Source of the DNA: an uncultured Candidatus Saccharibacteria bacterium
GTDB taxonomy: Bacteria; Patescibacteriota; Saccharimonadia; Saccharimonadales; Saccharimonadaceae
Assembly (NCBI GenBank): GCA_937981355.1
Contig: CALJPD010000002.1
Coordinates: 1 to 58,279, forward strand
DNA length: 58,279 nucleotides
Reading direction: 5' to 3'
Below are positions 32,108 to 39,827 of this stretch, piece after piece. Position numbers and translations under genes: made by a program. Within the stretch, counting starts at the first letter, position 1. Every line of letters begins with the position of its first letter. The notes under the pieces were generated by a model. It was not told the origin of the DNA. It did not search any database and worked only from the letters and a program-made list of their open reading frames with translations.

Positions 32108-32254
32108 TAATTTAGCAGCGTTTCACACTCTATTTATACATTCTTTCTGAAAAGAGTCAATAGAATTAATATGCTTTTCAATCCATCACAGCACGTCAAA
32201 CCATTGGTGCTATACAAGTATCTTAGAGGCTAACTTCTGCTAGCAGTTTCTGTA

Positions 32255-33376
32255 CTATAGCCCAAATATCCCCTTCCGCCCTAATGTATCATTAAACTCG
32301 CGGAGGATTTCCTTCTGGCGGCGGTTTAGTTTGGTTGGGGTGTCGACCACTACTGTCACGATATGAGGCCCACGCTTATCGCTTCGCATGTGTGGCACGC
32401 CATGGCCAGATAGCTTGAAGTCTGTGCCCGATTGCGTACCAGCTGGCACCTTCATTGTAATTGTCCCGTCGACTGTCTTGACGTCGAGTTCAGCACCAAG
32501 CGCTGCGTCTGCCATACCGATATGCTCCTCACTCAGGATTACATCACCTTCGCGGCTAAACGTCTTGTGTGGATTGACCCGCACCTGCACATAAAGATCA
32601 CCCTTGCTACCACCACCTACAGCTTCGCCACGACCACGGAGACGAATCGTTGAGCCGTTATCGATACCAGCGGGAATCTTGACTGTAATCGTTTGCTCAC
32701 GACGCTGCACACCGCTACCCTGGCAGACTGTACAGGCCTTCTCAGGAATCTGCCCCCGGCCTTGGCACGTCTCACACGTTACCGCCTGCTGAATGGGGCC
32801 AAACATTGTATTCATTGTCCGTACGCGCTGGCCAGTACCTTTACAATCTGGACAACTCTTAAGGCTTGAGCCGGGTTCGACGGTACTACCGTGACAATGC
32901 TCGCATTCGTCGTCAAGTGTTAATGCAAGAGCAACTTCTTTACCAAAGATCGCTTCTTCAAATTCGAGCGTCACGCTCGTCTCAACATCACGACCGCGTG
33001 ACGGGCCTTGGCTTGCACTGCCGCCAGCAGCGCCACCAAAGAACTGGCCAAAGATATCTCCCAGGCCACCATCACCAAAATCAAAGTGGATATTCTGCCC
33101 TTGGCCAAAATCGCCAAAGCCAGCGAATGGATTACCGCCACCACTACCGCTGGCAGCACCCCCAACGCCCGCATGGCCAAATTGGTCATACCGCTGGCGC
33201 TTTTGCTTATCCTTCAGGACCTCATACGCTTCATTAATTTCTTTGAACTTCTCTTCACTCCCACCCGCTTTATCTGGGTGGTACTTCACTGCCAATTTGC
33301 GGAATGCCCGCTTGATGTCATCATCGCTGGCGCTTTTGGCAACACCAAGCACCTCATAATAATCTCGCTTCGCCAT
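32255..33376 (-). CDS. dnaJ: Chaperone DnaJ
   Basis: DnaJ stimulates DnaK and prevents protein aggregation. The 373-aa product has the J domain with HPD at 33-35, a Gly/Phe-rich linker, the zinc domain with four CxxCxGxG repeats (CEHCHGS, CPDCKGTG, CETCQGRG, CTVCQGSG), and the C-terminal substrate domain ending in KGIFGL. The first repeat is CEHCHGST, slightly off consensus. The ATG at 33376 gives the family N-terminus MAKRDYYEVLG. A CIRCE operator lies over its promoter. No grpE or dnaK is next to it in the window. Confidence 0.97.
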   Translation of the reverse strand: MAKRDYYEVLGVAKSASDDDIKRAFRKLAVKYHPDKAGGSEEKFKEINEAYEVLKDKQKRQRYDQFGHAGVGGAASGSGGGNPFAGFGDFGQGQNIHFDFGDGGLGDIFGQFFGGAAGGSASQGPSRGRDVETSVTLEFEEAIFGKEVALALTLDDECEHCHGSTVEPGSSLKSCPDCKGTGQRVRTMNTMFGPIQQAVTCETCQGRGQIPEKACTVCQGSGVQRREQTITVKIPAGIDNGSTIRLRGRGEAVGGGSKGDLYVQVRVNPHKTFSREGDVILSEEHIGMADAALGAELDVKTVDGTITMKVPAGTQSGTDFKLSGHGVPHMRSDKRGPHIVTVVVDTPTKLNRRQKEILREFNDTLGRKGIFGL

Positions 33377-33385
33377 ATCTGTCCT

Positions 33386-33391
33386 AGTATA
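33386..33391 (-). promoter_or_regulatory. -10 box of dnaJ
   Basis: TATACT on the minus strand, 9 nt before the ATG at 33376. A TTGCAA -35 box lies 17 nt upstream of it, in the CIRCE spacer. Confidence 0.75.
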
Positions 33392-33396
33392 GCCAA

Positions 33397-33423
33397 TTGG
33401 CACTCTAATTGCAAGAGTGCTAA
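33397..33423 (-). promoter_or_regulatory. CIRCE operator (HrcA site) upstream of dnaJ
   Basis: TTGGCACTC-N9-GAGTGCTAA on the plus strand (TTAGCACTC-N9-GAGTGCCAA on the minus strand) matches the CIRCE consensus with one mismatch. The -35 box of dnaJ lies within the 9-nt spacer region, so HrcA binding would block RNA polymerase. hrcA itself is not in this window. Confidence 0.92.
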
Positions 33424-33434
33424 CAGATCATTCC

Positions 33435-34106
33435 TTATGTTTCGGCGATGATCGATATATAGTCGTGTTTCGTAACGATAAGGTGGTCGAGCAACTGGAT
33501 GCCAAGCAGCTCACCCGCCTCGGCCAAACGCTGCGTTGTCTCTCGGTCAGCCTGACTTGCGATAAGCTGTCCGCTAGGGTGATTATGTGCTACAATGACC
33601 CCCGCTGCTCGGTCGGCAATTGCATCCGTAAAGACTTCTCGTGGGTGCACCAAGCTCGCAGTTAGCGTGCCAATAGTAACTGTACGTTTAGCGATTAAGC
33701 GATGTGCTCCATCAAGCGTTAGGCAGACAAAATGCTCCTGCCGTTTGTCGCAAATATCGGTAAGTTGCTCTGCTGCTTTACTCGGCTCATCAACGATGGG
33801 CTGGTCACTTTTGAGTAGATAGCGCCGTGCAAGCTCAAAGTTCGCAAGAATCACCGTCACCTTAGCCGCACCAAGGCCAGTTATCTTAGAGAGTTCCTCA
33901 TGAGTTAGGTCACCTCCACGCGTGCGCAAAGCTTTAAGCACACAGCGCGCAATTTTGCCAACGTCAGCTCGCGCATTACCACTGCCGATAATCGCCATGA
34001 GAAGCTCGAGGTCACTCAAGCGAGCTGCTCCATCTCGCGCAAGTTTCTCCCGCGGGCGATCACTTGGTCGTCTGTCACGCATTCGCATTGGCATCTCTCC
34101 CTTCAT
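33435..34106 (-). CDS. radC: RadC/JAB-domain DNA repair-associated protein
   Basis: RadC proteins have a JAB/MPN metalloprotease-like domain with unclear function; the name comes from an old repair allele. The product has RPREKLARDGAARLSDLELLMAIIGSG at the start (helix-hairpin-helix region including ITGLGAAKVTVILA), and the JAB core HNHPSGQLIASQADRETTQRL with the metal ligands H, H and D, ending VTKHDYISIIAE. The start is uncertain: ATG at 34106 is used; ATG at 34088 has GGGAG at better spacing. Confidence 0.9.
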   Translation of the reverse strand: MKGEMPMRMRDRRPSDRPREKLARDGAARLSDLELLMAIIGSGNARADVGKIARCVLKALRTRGGDLTHEELSKITGLGAAKVTVILANFELARRYLLKSDQPIVDEPSKAAEQLTDICDKRQEHFVCLTLDGAHRLIAKRTVTIGTLTASLVHPREVFTDAIADRAAGVIVAHNHPSGQLIASQADRETTQRLAEAGELLGIQLLDHLIVTKHDYISIIAET

Positions 34107-34120
34107 GCTATACCTTTTAT

Positions 34121-34126
34121 AGTATA
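34121..34126 (-). promoter_or_regulatory. -10 box of radC
   Basis: TATACT on the minus strand, 14 nt before the ATG at 34106. Confidence 0.5.
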
Positions 34127-34240
34127 CCAGAACATTGTGCAAACACCAATTAGGTATTTTGGTTCGTGACGTAAATGTAACCCTCTACTCTCACAATATA
34201 GGTTCACTGCAGCTTCAGGCTTGATTTTACAATATCTGTT

Positions 34241-35584
34241 TTATAACCAAACCACTGCCTTGCCATCAAGTGTGTGCACCATATGGCCAGTTTTATTATC
34301 GATAATGTGCGTTTTAGTGGAGCTATCAGCGGTGCTTTTTTGCTCAATGGCGGTGTACTGATCGTTTGGTGATACAGTGATATTTGTTGTATACGCCGGT
34401 GGTGTTGTCCGATGAATCACTTGTTTGGCTGGGTAAGTGAGTATTGTTTGGCGCTGCAATATGTGCTGTTGATTAACACTCGTTATCTCCATACTATAGC
34501 CACTGCGGGTATGTAAGAATGCAGCTAATGATATGACGTCGTTTCCTTGTTGGTGAGTAATGGGCGATTTTTTGCTATTTTCTAAGTTGAGTGCAAAATA
34601 CCCCTCTCCTACTTTCATCATGATAATATTCTTGCCATCATATGATACGTCGCCAAGCGTTGCTGCCTGGCCAAGCGGCTGCATGGCATGCTTGCCAGTC
34701 GGATCGACAAGCAGTACGTCATCACCGCGAGTTCGCACCACAACTGCTGCACCACGTGATACTGGACGCCAATCATACACTGGTAATGGCTGCGCGTTAA
34801 GGCCACGTATAGTGTGGTGGCGCTGCGCCACAATATCATGCACGATGAGATTGGTGATCTTTTCTTTGCTGCCTACCTTTGCAAAGAGATACCCCACCGT
34901 CCCATTATCTATCGCTCGCAGGCGAGACACTGTACCCTTACCGGGCAACGGTAATGGCGATACCGTACCAGTCTCTCTATCAACCTGATGCAATTCACTG
35001 GTTTTCGCATCATTTATTGTATGGACAACGATACGAGAGCCTACTACTGCATAGTCGATAATTCGCGTCGCTTGGTAAAGTACCTTCTCATGCTTTGTTG
35101 CCAGATTCATCTGCACGATAGCATCTGTCGCTTGTGCAGCGTAGAACTCTGTTTTTGTCTCTGTGAGATCGCGGTGCTTGAGATAATAGAGCTGTGCTGG
35201 TGGCGTATTAAAGTGATAACTGGCTGCTGCGAGCTGCTGTGTATAGGCGCTAGCTACCTGATCGATCGCCACGTGATACTGCGAGTTACTTCGCAAACGA
35301 TGTCGGAACTGAATCGTCACAGTTGCGTTATTTGTTGTAACAGTAAAGTCTGCGCGCGGCGATATTCGTATTGCGCGATCTTCAACCGGCTTGACTGGCT
35401 GATTAAACTGCAATTGCACTGTCTGGTAGCCTGTATTCGGGTCGTCTGCCAGCACTGCATGACGCAAGCGCGGGCCTTGTTGATAGCTCAGGACCGTGAG
35501 CACACTCAGTGTAATTAATAATCCAATCGCAACAAGCAAAAATCGCCATCGCTGACGCACCCACCGCCAGCTTTTAGTATTCAT
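34241..35584 (-). CDS. Membrane-anchored beta-propeller-like protein, unknown
   Basis: A 447-aa protein with one N-terminal membrane segment (about residues 14-34), an Ig-like domain of the SbsA type (LQFNQPVKPVEDRAIRISP, around residues 52-120) and then repeated beta units typical of a propeller (VGYLFAKVGSKEKITNL, VVVRTRGDDVLLVDPTG, KNIIMMKVGEGYFALNL, TNITVSPNDQYTAIEQ). It probably faces the outside. AAGGAG lies 5 nt before the ATG at 35584, inside the end of the YcgQ-like gene, so translation is coupled. Function unknown; a role with the permease pair is inferred only from the operon. Confidence 0.78.
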   Translation of the reverse strand: MNTKSWRWVRQRWRFLLVAIGLLITLSVLTVLSYQQGPRLRHAVLADDPNTGYQTVQLQFNQPVKPVEDRAIRISPRADFTVTTNNATVTIQFRHRLRSNSQYHVAIDQVASAYTQQLAAASYHFNTPPAQLYYLKHRDLTETKTEFYAAQATDAIVQMNLATKHEKVLYQATRIIDYAVVGSRIVVHTINDAKTSELHQVDRETGTVSPLPLPGKGTVSRLRAIDNGTVGYLFAKVGSKEKITNLIVHDIVAQRHHTIRGLNAQPLPVYDWRPVSRGAAVVVRTRGDDVLLVDPTGKHAMQPLGQAATLGDVSYDGKNIIMMKVGEGYFALNLENSKKSPITHQQGNDVISLAAFLHTRSGYSMEITSVNQQHILQRQTILTYPAKQVIHRTTPPAYTTNITVSPNDQYTAIEQKSTADSSTKTHIIDNKTGHMVHTLDGKAVVWL

Positions 35585-36326
35585 AGGGCTCCTTTGGCTG
35601 GGTGGTTGACGTAACCGAACGCGGCATGATGACAATCGGCTGCTGAGGACGTTGCTGTGGATGCGCGGCAAAATCGCCTGTCACTGTTACCCAACTATTG
35701 GGCTGGTAGCGCTCACGCCACCCAGGTGCATAGACTGGTACGCCAACCGCCTGCGCATCAACCGCACAACACGTCACGACAAATCGCGATACATAAAAAA
35801 TCTGCGCATCCGCTGTATCTGGCGTAACGAACCCTGTCAAGTTGACTGTCTTGCCACGATAAAATGCGCTGTCATGCGTTTGCGCGAGTAACCCTGCCCA
35901 TTCTTTGATCGTGAGGTGCGAATAATCTCGCTGAGCAAAGATAGATGCTTGCGATAGCTTGTCTGTAGATAGCCGAGTTACCGCCCCTTTGTTGATACCA
36001 CGCTGCGTGGCAGTTGTTGTCGTTAGTGCTGTCGGTGGGACAAGTAGCGCCATGCCTGCGACCATACACACCATCACACATGCAGCAAGGCGACGCCACC
36101 AAATGAAGTGTGTCTGCTGGTGGGTACGTGATTGCGTAATAACACTCGCACTCGCCATCACAAGAGCTACCACTGCCATACCAGTCGTAAAGACGACATA
36201 CCGCTGATGAATATAGAGTGTCAAACGACCAGTCGCAGCTAGCCACAGCGTCGCCACGGCAATGACAAAAAGGAGTATTATACCTTGTTGCTGTGCAACT
36301 CGGGACAAGAATAGCCTAAAACGCAT
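35574..36326 (-). CDS. TIGR03943 (YcgQ-like) family membrane protein
   Basis: A 250-aa protein with N-terminal membrane helices (LLFVIAVATLWLAATG, VVFTTGMAVVALVMAS, LAACVMVCMVAGMALLV) and a C-terminal soluble domain with SRFVVTCCAVDAQAVGVPVYA, the CCxxDA signature of the family. YcgQ-type proteins are regularly encoded directly after a YraQ/UPF0718 permease, as here. The complex is thought to move a small solute or metal; the substrate is unknown. The ATG overlaps the permease stop by about 11 nt. Confidence 0.85.
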   Translation of the reverse strand: MRFRLFLSRVAQQQGIILLFVIAVATLWLAATGRLTLYIHQRYVVFTTGMAVVALVMASASVITQSRTHQQTHFIWWRRLAACVMVCMVAGMALLVPPTALTTTTATQRGINKGAVTRLSTDKLSQASIFAQRDYSHLTIKEWAGLLAQTHDSAFYRGKTVNLTGFVTPDTADAQIFYVSRFVVTCCAVDAQAVGVPVYAPGWRERYQPNSWVTVTGDFAAHPQQRPQQPIVIMPRSVTSTTQPKEPYEY

Positions 36327-37308
36327 AATTCACCGCCAATCCCAATGCTATCGATGTCAGTCCAACAAGTGCACTTACCTGAAACAGCACACTCGGCCGA
36401 TATGTCGTGCGCAGCAAGCTCAGCATCTTGATATCGATCATTGGACCAAAGGTCAAGAAACTTACAAGCGCCCCAGTCATAAAGGTCTGGCGAAATGCCA
36501 AAGCAAAGAACGCATCAACATTAGAGCAAATTGAGACGATAAATGCCAGTGCCACCATTGCAATTACCGACCATACTGGCTGGCTCCCCAGCGATACCAA
36601 TACCTCGCGCGACACTAGCACTTGCACAAGACCCGCTAACCCTGCACCAACTACCAAGGCTGGCAGCATCGCCTGCACCTCACGTCGAAATATCGCAAGG
36701 CTTGCTACTCGCTTGCTCTGCTGCACATGATCTGCCTGGCACGAAGCAACAAACGTATTGGTCAATAACTCCTCCGCCGGGCGATGCGCATAGACCCAGC
36801 CAACAAGATTAGCAATAGCGAAGCCACCAAACACTCGCGCCCAGAGAATGGTCATATCGCCAGCGAATGCTTGCTGCGTTGTGATGATTGTCACTGGGTT
36901 GAGGATTGGTGCAGCAAGCAAAAACACGAGAGATTCACTAGGCGTGAGCCCTTTTGCTAACAGGCCACGAGCTAAGGGGACATTACCACACTCACAGACT
37001 GGCAGCGCAATACCAAGGAGCGACAAACTAGCTCGACGCAATAATGGCTGCTGCGGCAGATAGGTAAGCAAGCGCTCGGCCGGCAGCCACACCTGCACTA
37101 TAATTGCAATGCAGATCCCCAGCATGACGAATGGCAGCGCCTCGATCATCACGCTCAAACTCAGCGTTATCCAGTCTTGCAATCGATCAGGTAGCGACCA
37201 CTGCCCTGTTTGTGCCGACATAAGGCGAAGTGCAGCCATCCCAACGAGCACTCCAGCCACTACCGCGACGCGGTGCCACCGCTTCGCCAACCAACGAATC
37301 ATTTTCAT
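36316..37308 (-). CDS. YraQ/UPF0718 (DUF318) family permease
   Basis: A 330-aa polytopic permease with about eight membrane segments. The family motifs LPVCECGNVPLARGLLAKG (about residues 103-121) and SNVDAFFALAF (second repeat) are clear, along with FGPMIDIKML. Such permeases may act with redox-sensitive cysteines; substrates are poorly known. It starts a three-gene operon with the YcgQ-like and propeller genes, from a leaderless promoter: TATAAT ends 6 nt before the ATG. Confidence 0.9.
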   Translation of the reverse strand: MKMIRWLAKRWHRVAVVAGVLVGMAALRLMSAQTGQWSLPDRLQDWITLSLSVMIEALPFVMLGICIAIIVQVWLPAERLLTYLPQQPLLRRASLSLLGIALPVCECGNVPLARGLLAKGLTPSESLVFLLAAPILNPVTIITTQQAFAGDMTILWARVFGGFAIANLVGWVYAHRPAEELLTNTFVASCQADHVQQSKRVASLAIFRREVQAMLPALVVGAGLAGLVQVLVSREVLVSLGSQPVWSVIAMVALAFIVSICSNVDAFFALAFRQTFMTGALVSFLTFGPMIDIKMLSLLRTTYRPSVLFQVSALVGLTSIALGLAVNYAF

Positions 37309-37314
37309 GCTTCT

Positions 37315-37320
37315 ATTATA
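37315..37320 (-). promoter_or_regulatory. -10 box of the permease operon (leaderless)
   Basis: TATAAT on the minus strand with 6 nt to the ATG at 37308. Confidence 0.65.
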
Positions 37321-37347
37321 CCGTGAAGGGTAAGGTTGGTAATACGG

Positions 37348-39528
37348 CTATACGGCTTTTTCTTGCTCTCGCTGCCAGCGGCGACGAACATCGATAATAG
37401 ACATCTGGGCCAATGCGTCAATAGGGATGCCCTGCATATAGGCAATGACGCGCGCTGCGTACTCGGGGTGTGGGTAGGCAGCGGCACGCTTTGGACTACG
37501 CCCCGCCTTAAGTCCATCAAGCACACCACGCATCCGCTTCCAAAATGAATAATAATCGAGTTTTGCTTTAACCTGCCAATGCTGAGCATCCTCTATGACA
37601 AAGCCCTCGATCGGTACACCGTCATACAAATAGTCAAGCCCCTGCACCTGCTCATACCACGTCACAAACTCCTCCCACGTCTGGAGCGTCACCGCAAGCC
37701 GCTTGGTTTCCATGCCAAACATAGCCGCAAATCGCTCACGCTCAACTTGATCAACTGCGGCAAATTTCGCCTGGCGATGCACTATATCGAGCAAAACAAT
37801 CCGGTCTTGTGCATACTCAATAATATGTGGATCCTCTGTCGGGAGTATCACCTCGCAGACCAAACATACATTGTGCTCGGCAAGATACTGACGGATCGCA
37901 TCGACATGCTTACCATAGCGCTGCAAAAATAAGCGACGAAACCATCCGGCAAAATCACTCTCCGTTGTTGTTTTCGACGCAAAAACGAGGTCACCTAGTG
38001 TCGCATCATAGCCTACCAAACCAAGATAGCCATTCTCCTTCACCCAGGCACGCACTGGAAAAACAAGTTGATCTTTGAGCGCAGCAAATTCAGTTTCTCG
38101 TCGCTCACCAATATTGAAGAATTTATCATAGGCACGAATCACAATCTCATTTGTGAGTGTATTCATAAATAGTCCACGGGCTCGCACTGTTTGCGCTGTC
38201 CATTTTTTATCATAAAACACCTTTGGTTTAAAGTGGAATGAGCTAATATTGCCCGGCAGTGACCGCTCGCTAATCAGTTTATTGGTGCGTAGACTATGGA
38301 TGAGCGGTGCATTTTCTGGATGGAGGAGACCTTCGGCCGATTGGTTGCTTATCTCAACAACCGACCAGCCCTTCTCGGCAAGCTGCGCAACCCGTAGTGT
38401 GCCACCAAACTCCACTTTGCCCTCGAGATTAAAGCACCGCTGATTATACTGCGCTGGATAATTCTGAGCGTTGCGATGACCATGCACTTGATAGACACTA
38501 TCAGGGGTATGGGCGACAAAAGCATCGTCAATAGCACCAACCTGATCATATCGCCCCACACCACGAATATACTGCTGGCTGGCTAGCAGCAGAGGATTCT
38601 CTGGTAAATTACTCACTCCCGCATGACTCACAAATACCCGCTTATCATGCCGTGTGTAGTAGAGGCAATCTTGCATAGAGTTCATCAAGCGACTGACGGC
38701 ACGCTTGTCTATATTGGCACGCTCTAGCTGTGCTCGAGTTCGACCATTAAACTCTCGTGCTCTTATCGGCTGGTGAGTAAGCCACTGCCAAATATAACCA
38801 TCATGGTTACCCTCAATAAACGTCACATTTGGCCTGTCGACAAAATTATCACACACATACTGCAACACTTCTGCATTCTCTGTGCCGCGATCAAGTAGGT
38901 CTCCCGTAAAGACATAATAATCATGCTCGGTATAGGGATGCTGTTCAAAATATTCACGCAGTGGCGTATAGCATCCTTGGATATCACCAATATGATGAAT
39001 ATGCTCATACTGGCTCAAATTAATCGGTTTCTGGTACGATGCGATAAGCTCTTTTACTGCCGCTGGCTGTATGACAGTGTATTGTTTTGGTATAGCACAT
39101 GTGGAGAGACGAGCGTGCATTTTCTCGAGAACTACATCATCGACTATCTTATGTGGTGCACGCTGACGGTTGCGCTCTAGACAGACCGCAAGCGGTACAT
39201 CCGCAAAATCTATAACGTACAGCTTATAGCGATACTTTTGTGCAAGCTGTGCATACTGCTGAAAGTACGAGCTCGTTGTATGTGTTGCATCAACCACAAT
39301 GAGCTCACCACGAGCCATACGCATATCAAGCAACTCGTGAAGCTGCTGCCACACCCGTCGATCATCCTGATATGGCATAACGATGCGTCCTGTATCATTC
39401 ATCACTGGGCTGCTATACGCTAGGCGCAGAGTATCAGGAGATAGTGTATATGGGCCAAGTCCAGCAGATTGCAAAAAGGTGCTTTTACCAGATCCAGGAA
39501 TTCCACGTGTAATAAAAAGATGTCGCAT
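37348..39528 (-). CDS. Kinase-phosphatase-RNA ligase fusion (RNA end repair)
   Basis: A 726-aa three-domain protein. Residues 1-150: polynucleotide kinase P-loop domain (GIPGSGKST at 9-17, then TLSPDTLR, VVDATHTT, ERNRQR lid). Residues about 172-390: calcineurin-type phosphatase (GDIQG at 181, GDLLDRG at 209, EGNHD at 239, SHAG at 301, VHGHR near 348). Residues about 430-680: nucleotidyltransferase ligase of the T4 Rnl1 type (RGLFMNTLTNEIVIRAYDKFFN, motif I VKENG with Lys497, EGFVIED at 641, and VKAKLDYYSFWK with Lys653 and Lys655). The order matches bacterial Pnkp but the ligase looks Rnl1-like and motif I reads KENG, not KxDG. AAAGGAG precedes the ATG. It probably heals and seals cut RNA. 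No hen1 is beside it. Confidence 0.88.
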   Translation of the reverse strand: MRHLFITRGIPGSGKSTFLQSAGLGPYTLSPDTLRLAYSSPVMNDTGRIVMPYQDDRRVWQQLHELLDMRMARGELIVVDATHTTSSYFQQYAQLAQKYRYKLYVIDFADVPLAVCLERNRQRAPHKIVDDVVLEKMHARLSTCAIPKQYTVIQPAAVKELIASYQKPINLSQYEHIHHIGDIQGCYTPLREYFEQHPYTEHDYYVFTGDLLDRGTENAEVLQYVCDNFVDRPNVTFIEGNHDGYIWQWLTHQPIRAREFNGRTRAQLERANIDKRAVSRLMNSMQDCLYYTRHDKRVFVSHAGVSNLPENPLLLASQQYIRGVGRYDQVGAIDDAFVAHTPDSVYQVHGHRNAQNYPAQYNQRCFNLEGKVEFGGTLRVAQLAEKGWSVVEISNQSAEGLLHPENAPLIHSLRTNKLISERSLPGNISSFHFKPKVFYDKKWTAQTVRARGLFMNTLTNEIVIRAYDKFFNIGERRETEFAALKDQLVFPVRAWVKENGYLGLVGYDATLGDLVFASKTTTESDFAGWFRRLFLQRYGKHVDAIRQYLAEHNVCLVCEVILPTEDPHIIEYAQDRIVLLDIVHRQAKFAAVDQVERERFAAMFGMETKRLAVTLQTWEEFVTWYEQVQGLDYLYDGVPIEGFVIEDAQHWQVKAKLDYYSFWKRMRGVLDGLKAGRSPKRAAAYPHPEYAARVIAYMQGIPIDALAQMSIIDVRRRWQREQEKAV

Positions 39529-39693
39529 ATTTTCTCCTTTCTGTAGCGTTGTTTCAAGATTTCGCTTAACTATATCTAACTCAAGTAATTTACTCTTGTT
39601 TTTATATTATATCATCATCTGTTAGAAAAGGCTTCTACCTCATTAGGGGTATGTAGCATTTTTATCTTATTTTATGAATGATATTTATTAATA

Positions 39694-39734
39694 GTTCATT
39701 GCAAAATACCCCATTGGGGTATTTTGCAATGAAC
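39694..39734. repeat. Perfect 41-nt palindrome (20-nt arms)
   Basis: Arms beginning GTTCATTGCAAAATACCCCA and its exact reverse complement flank a single T. It could be a protein-binding dyad, or a very strong hairpin in either transcript. Since both neighbouring genes are transcribed away from it, it cannot be their terminator. The 18 nt GGGTATTTTGCAATGAAC of its right arm recur at 54175-54192 after galE. Confidence 0.95.
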
Positions 39735-39815
39735 ATGAAGTGTACATATTCTATTTTATAATGTCTTTCGTATCAGACTCCGCTTATCCCATTTTGTTCT
39801 TACCTCGGTTCGCGC

Positions 39816-39821
39816 TACAAT
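39816..39821 (+). promoter_or_regulatory. -10 box of the polysaccharide deacetylase (leaderless)
   Basis: TACAAT with 6 nt to the ATG at 39828. Confidence 0.6.
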
Positions 39822-39827
39822 ATAGCT

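Larger units (their letters stand above)
39529..39827. other. Intergenic region with a perfect palindrome
   Basis: The A+T-rich gap between the divergent RNA-repair and deacetylase genes holds the palindrome at 39694-39734 and the deacetylase promoter at its right end. No gene is seen. Confidence 0.6.
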
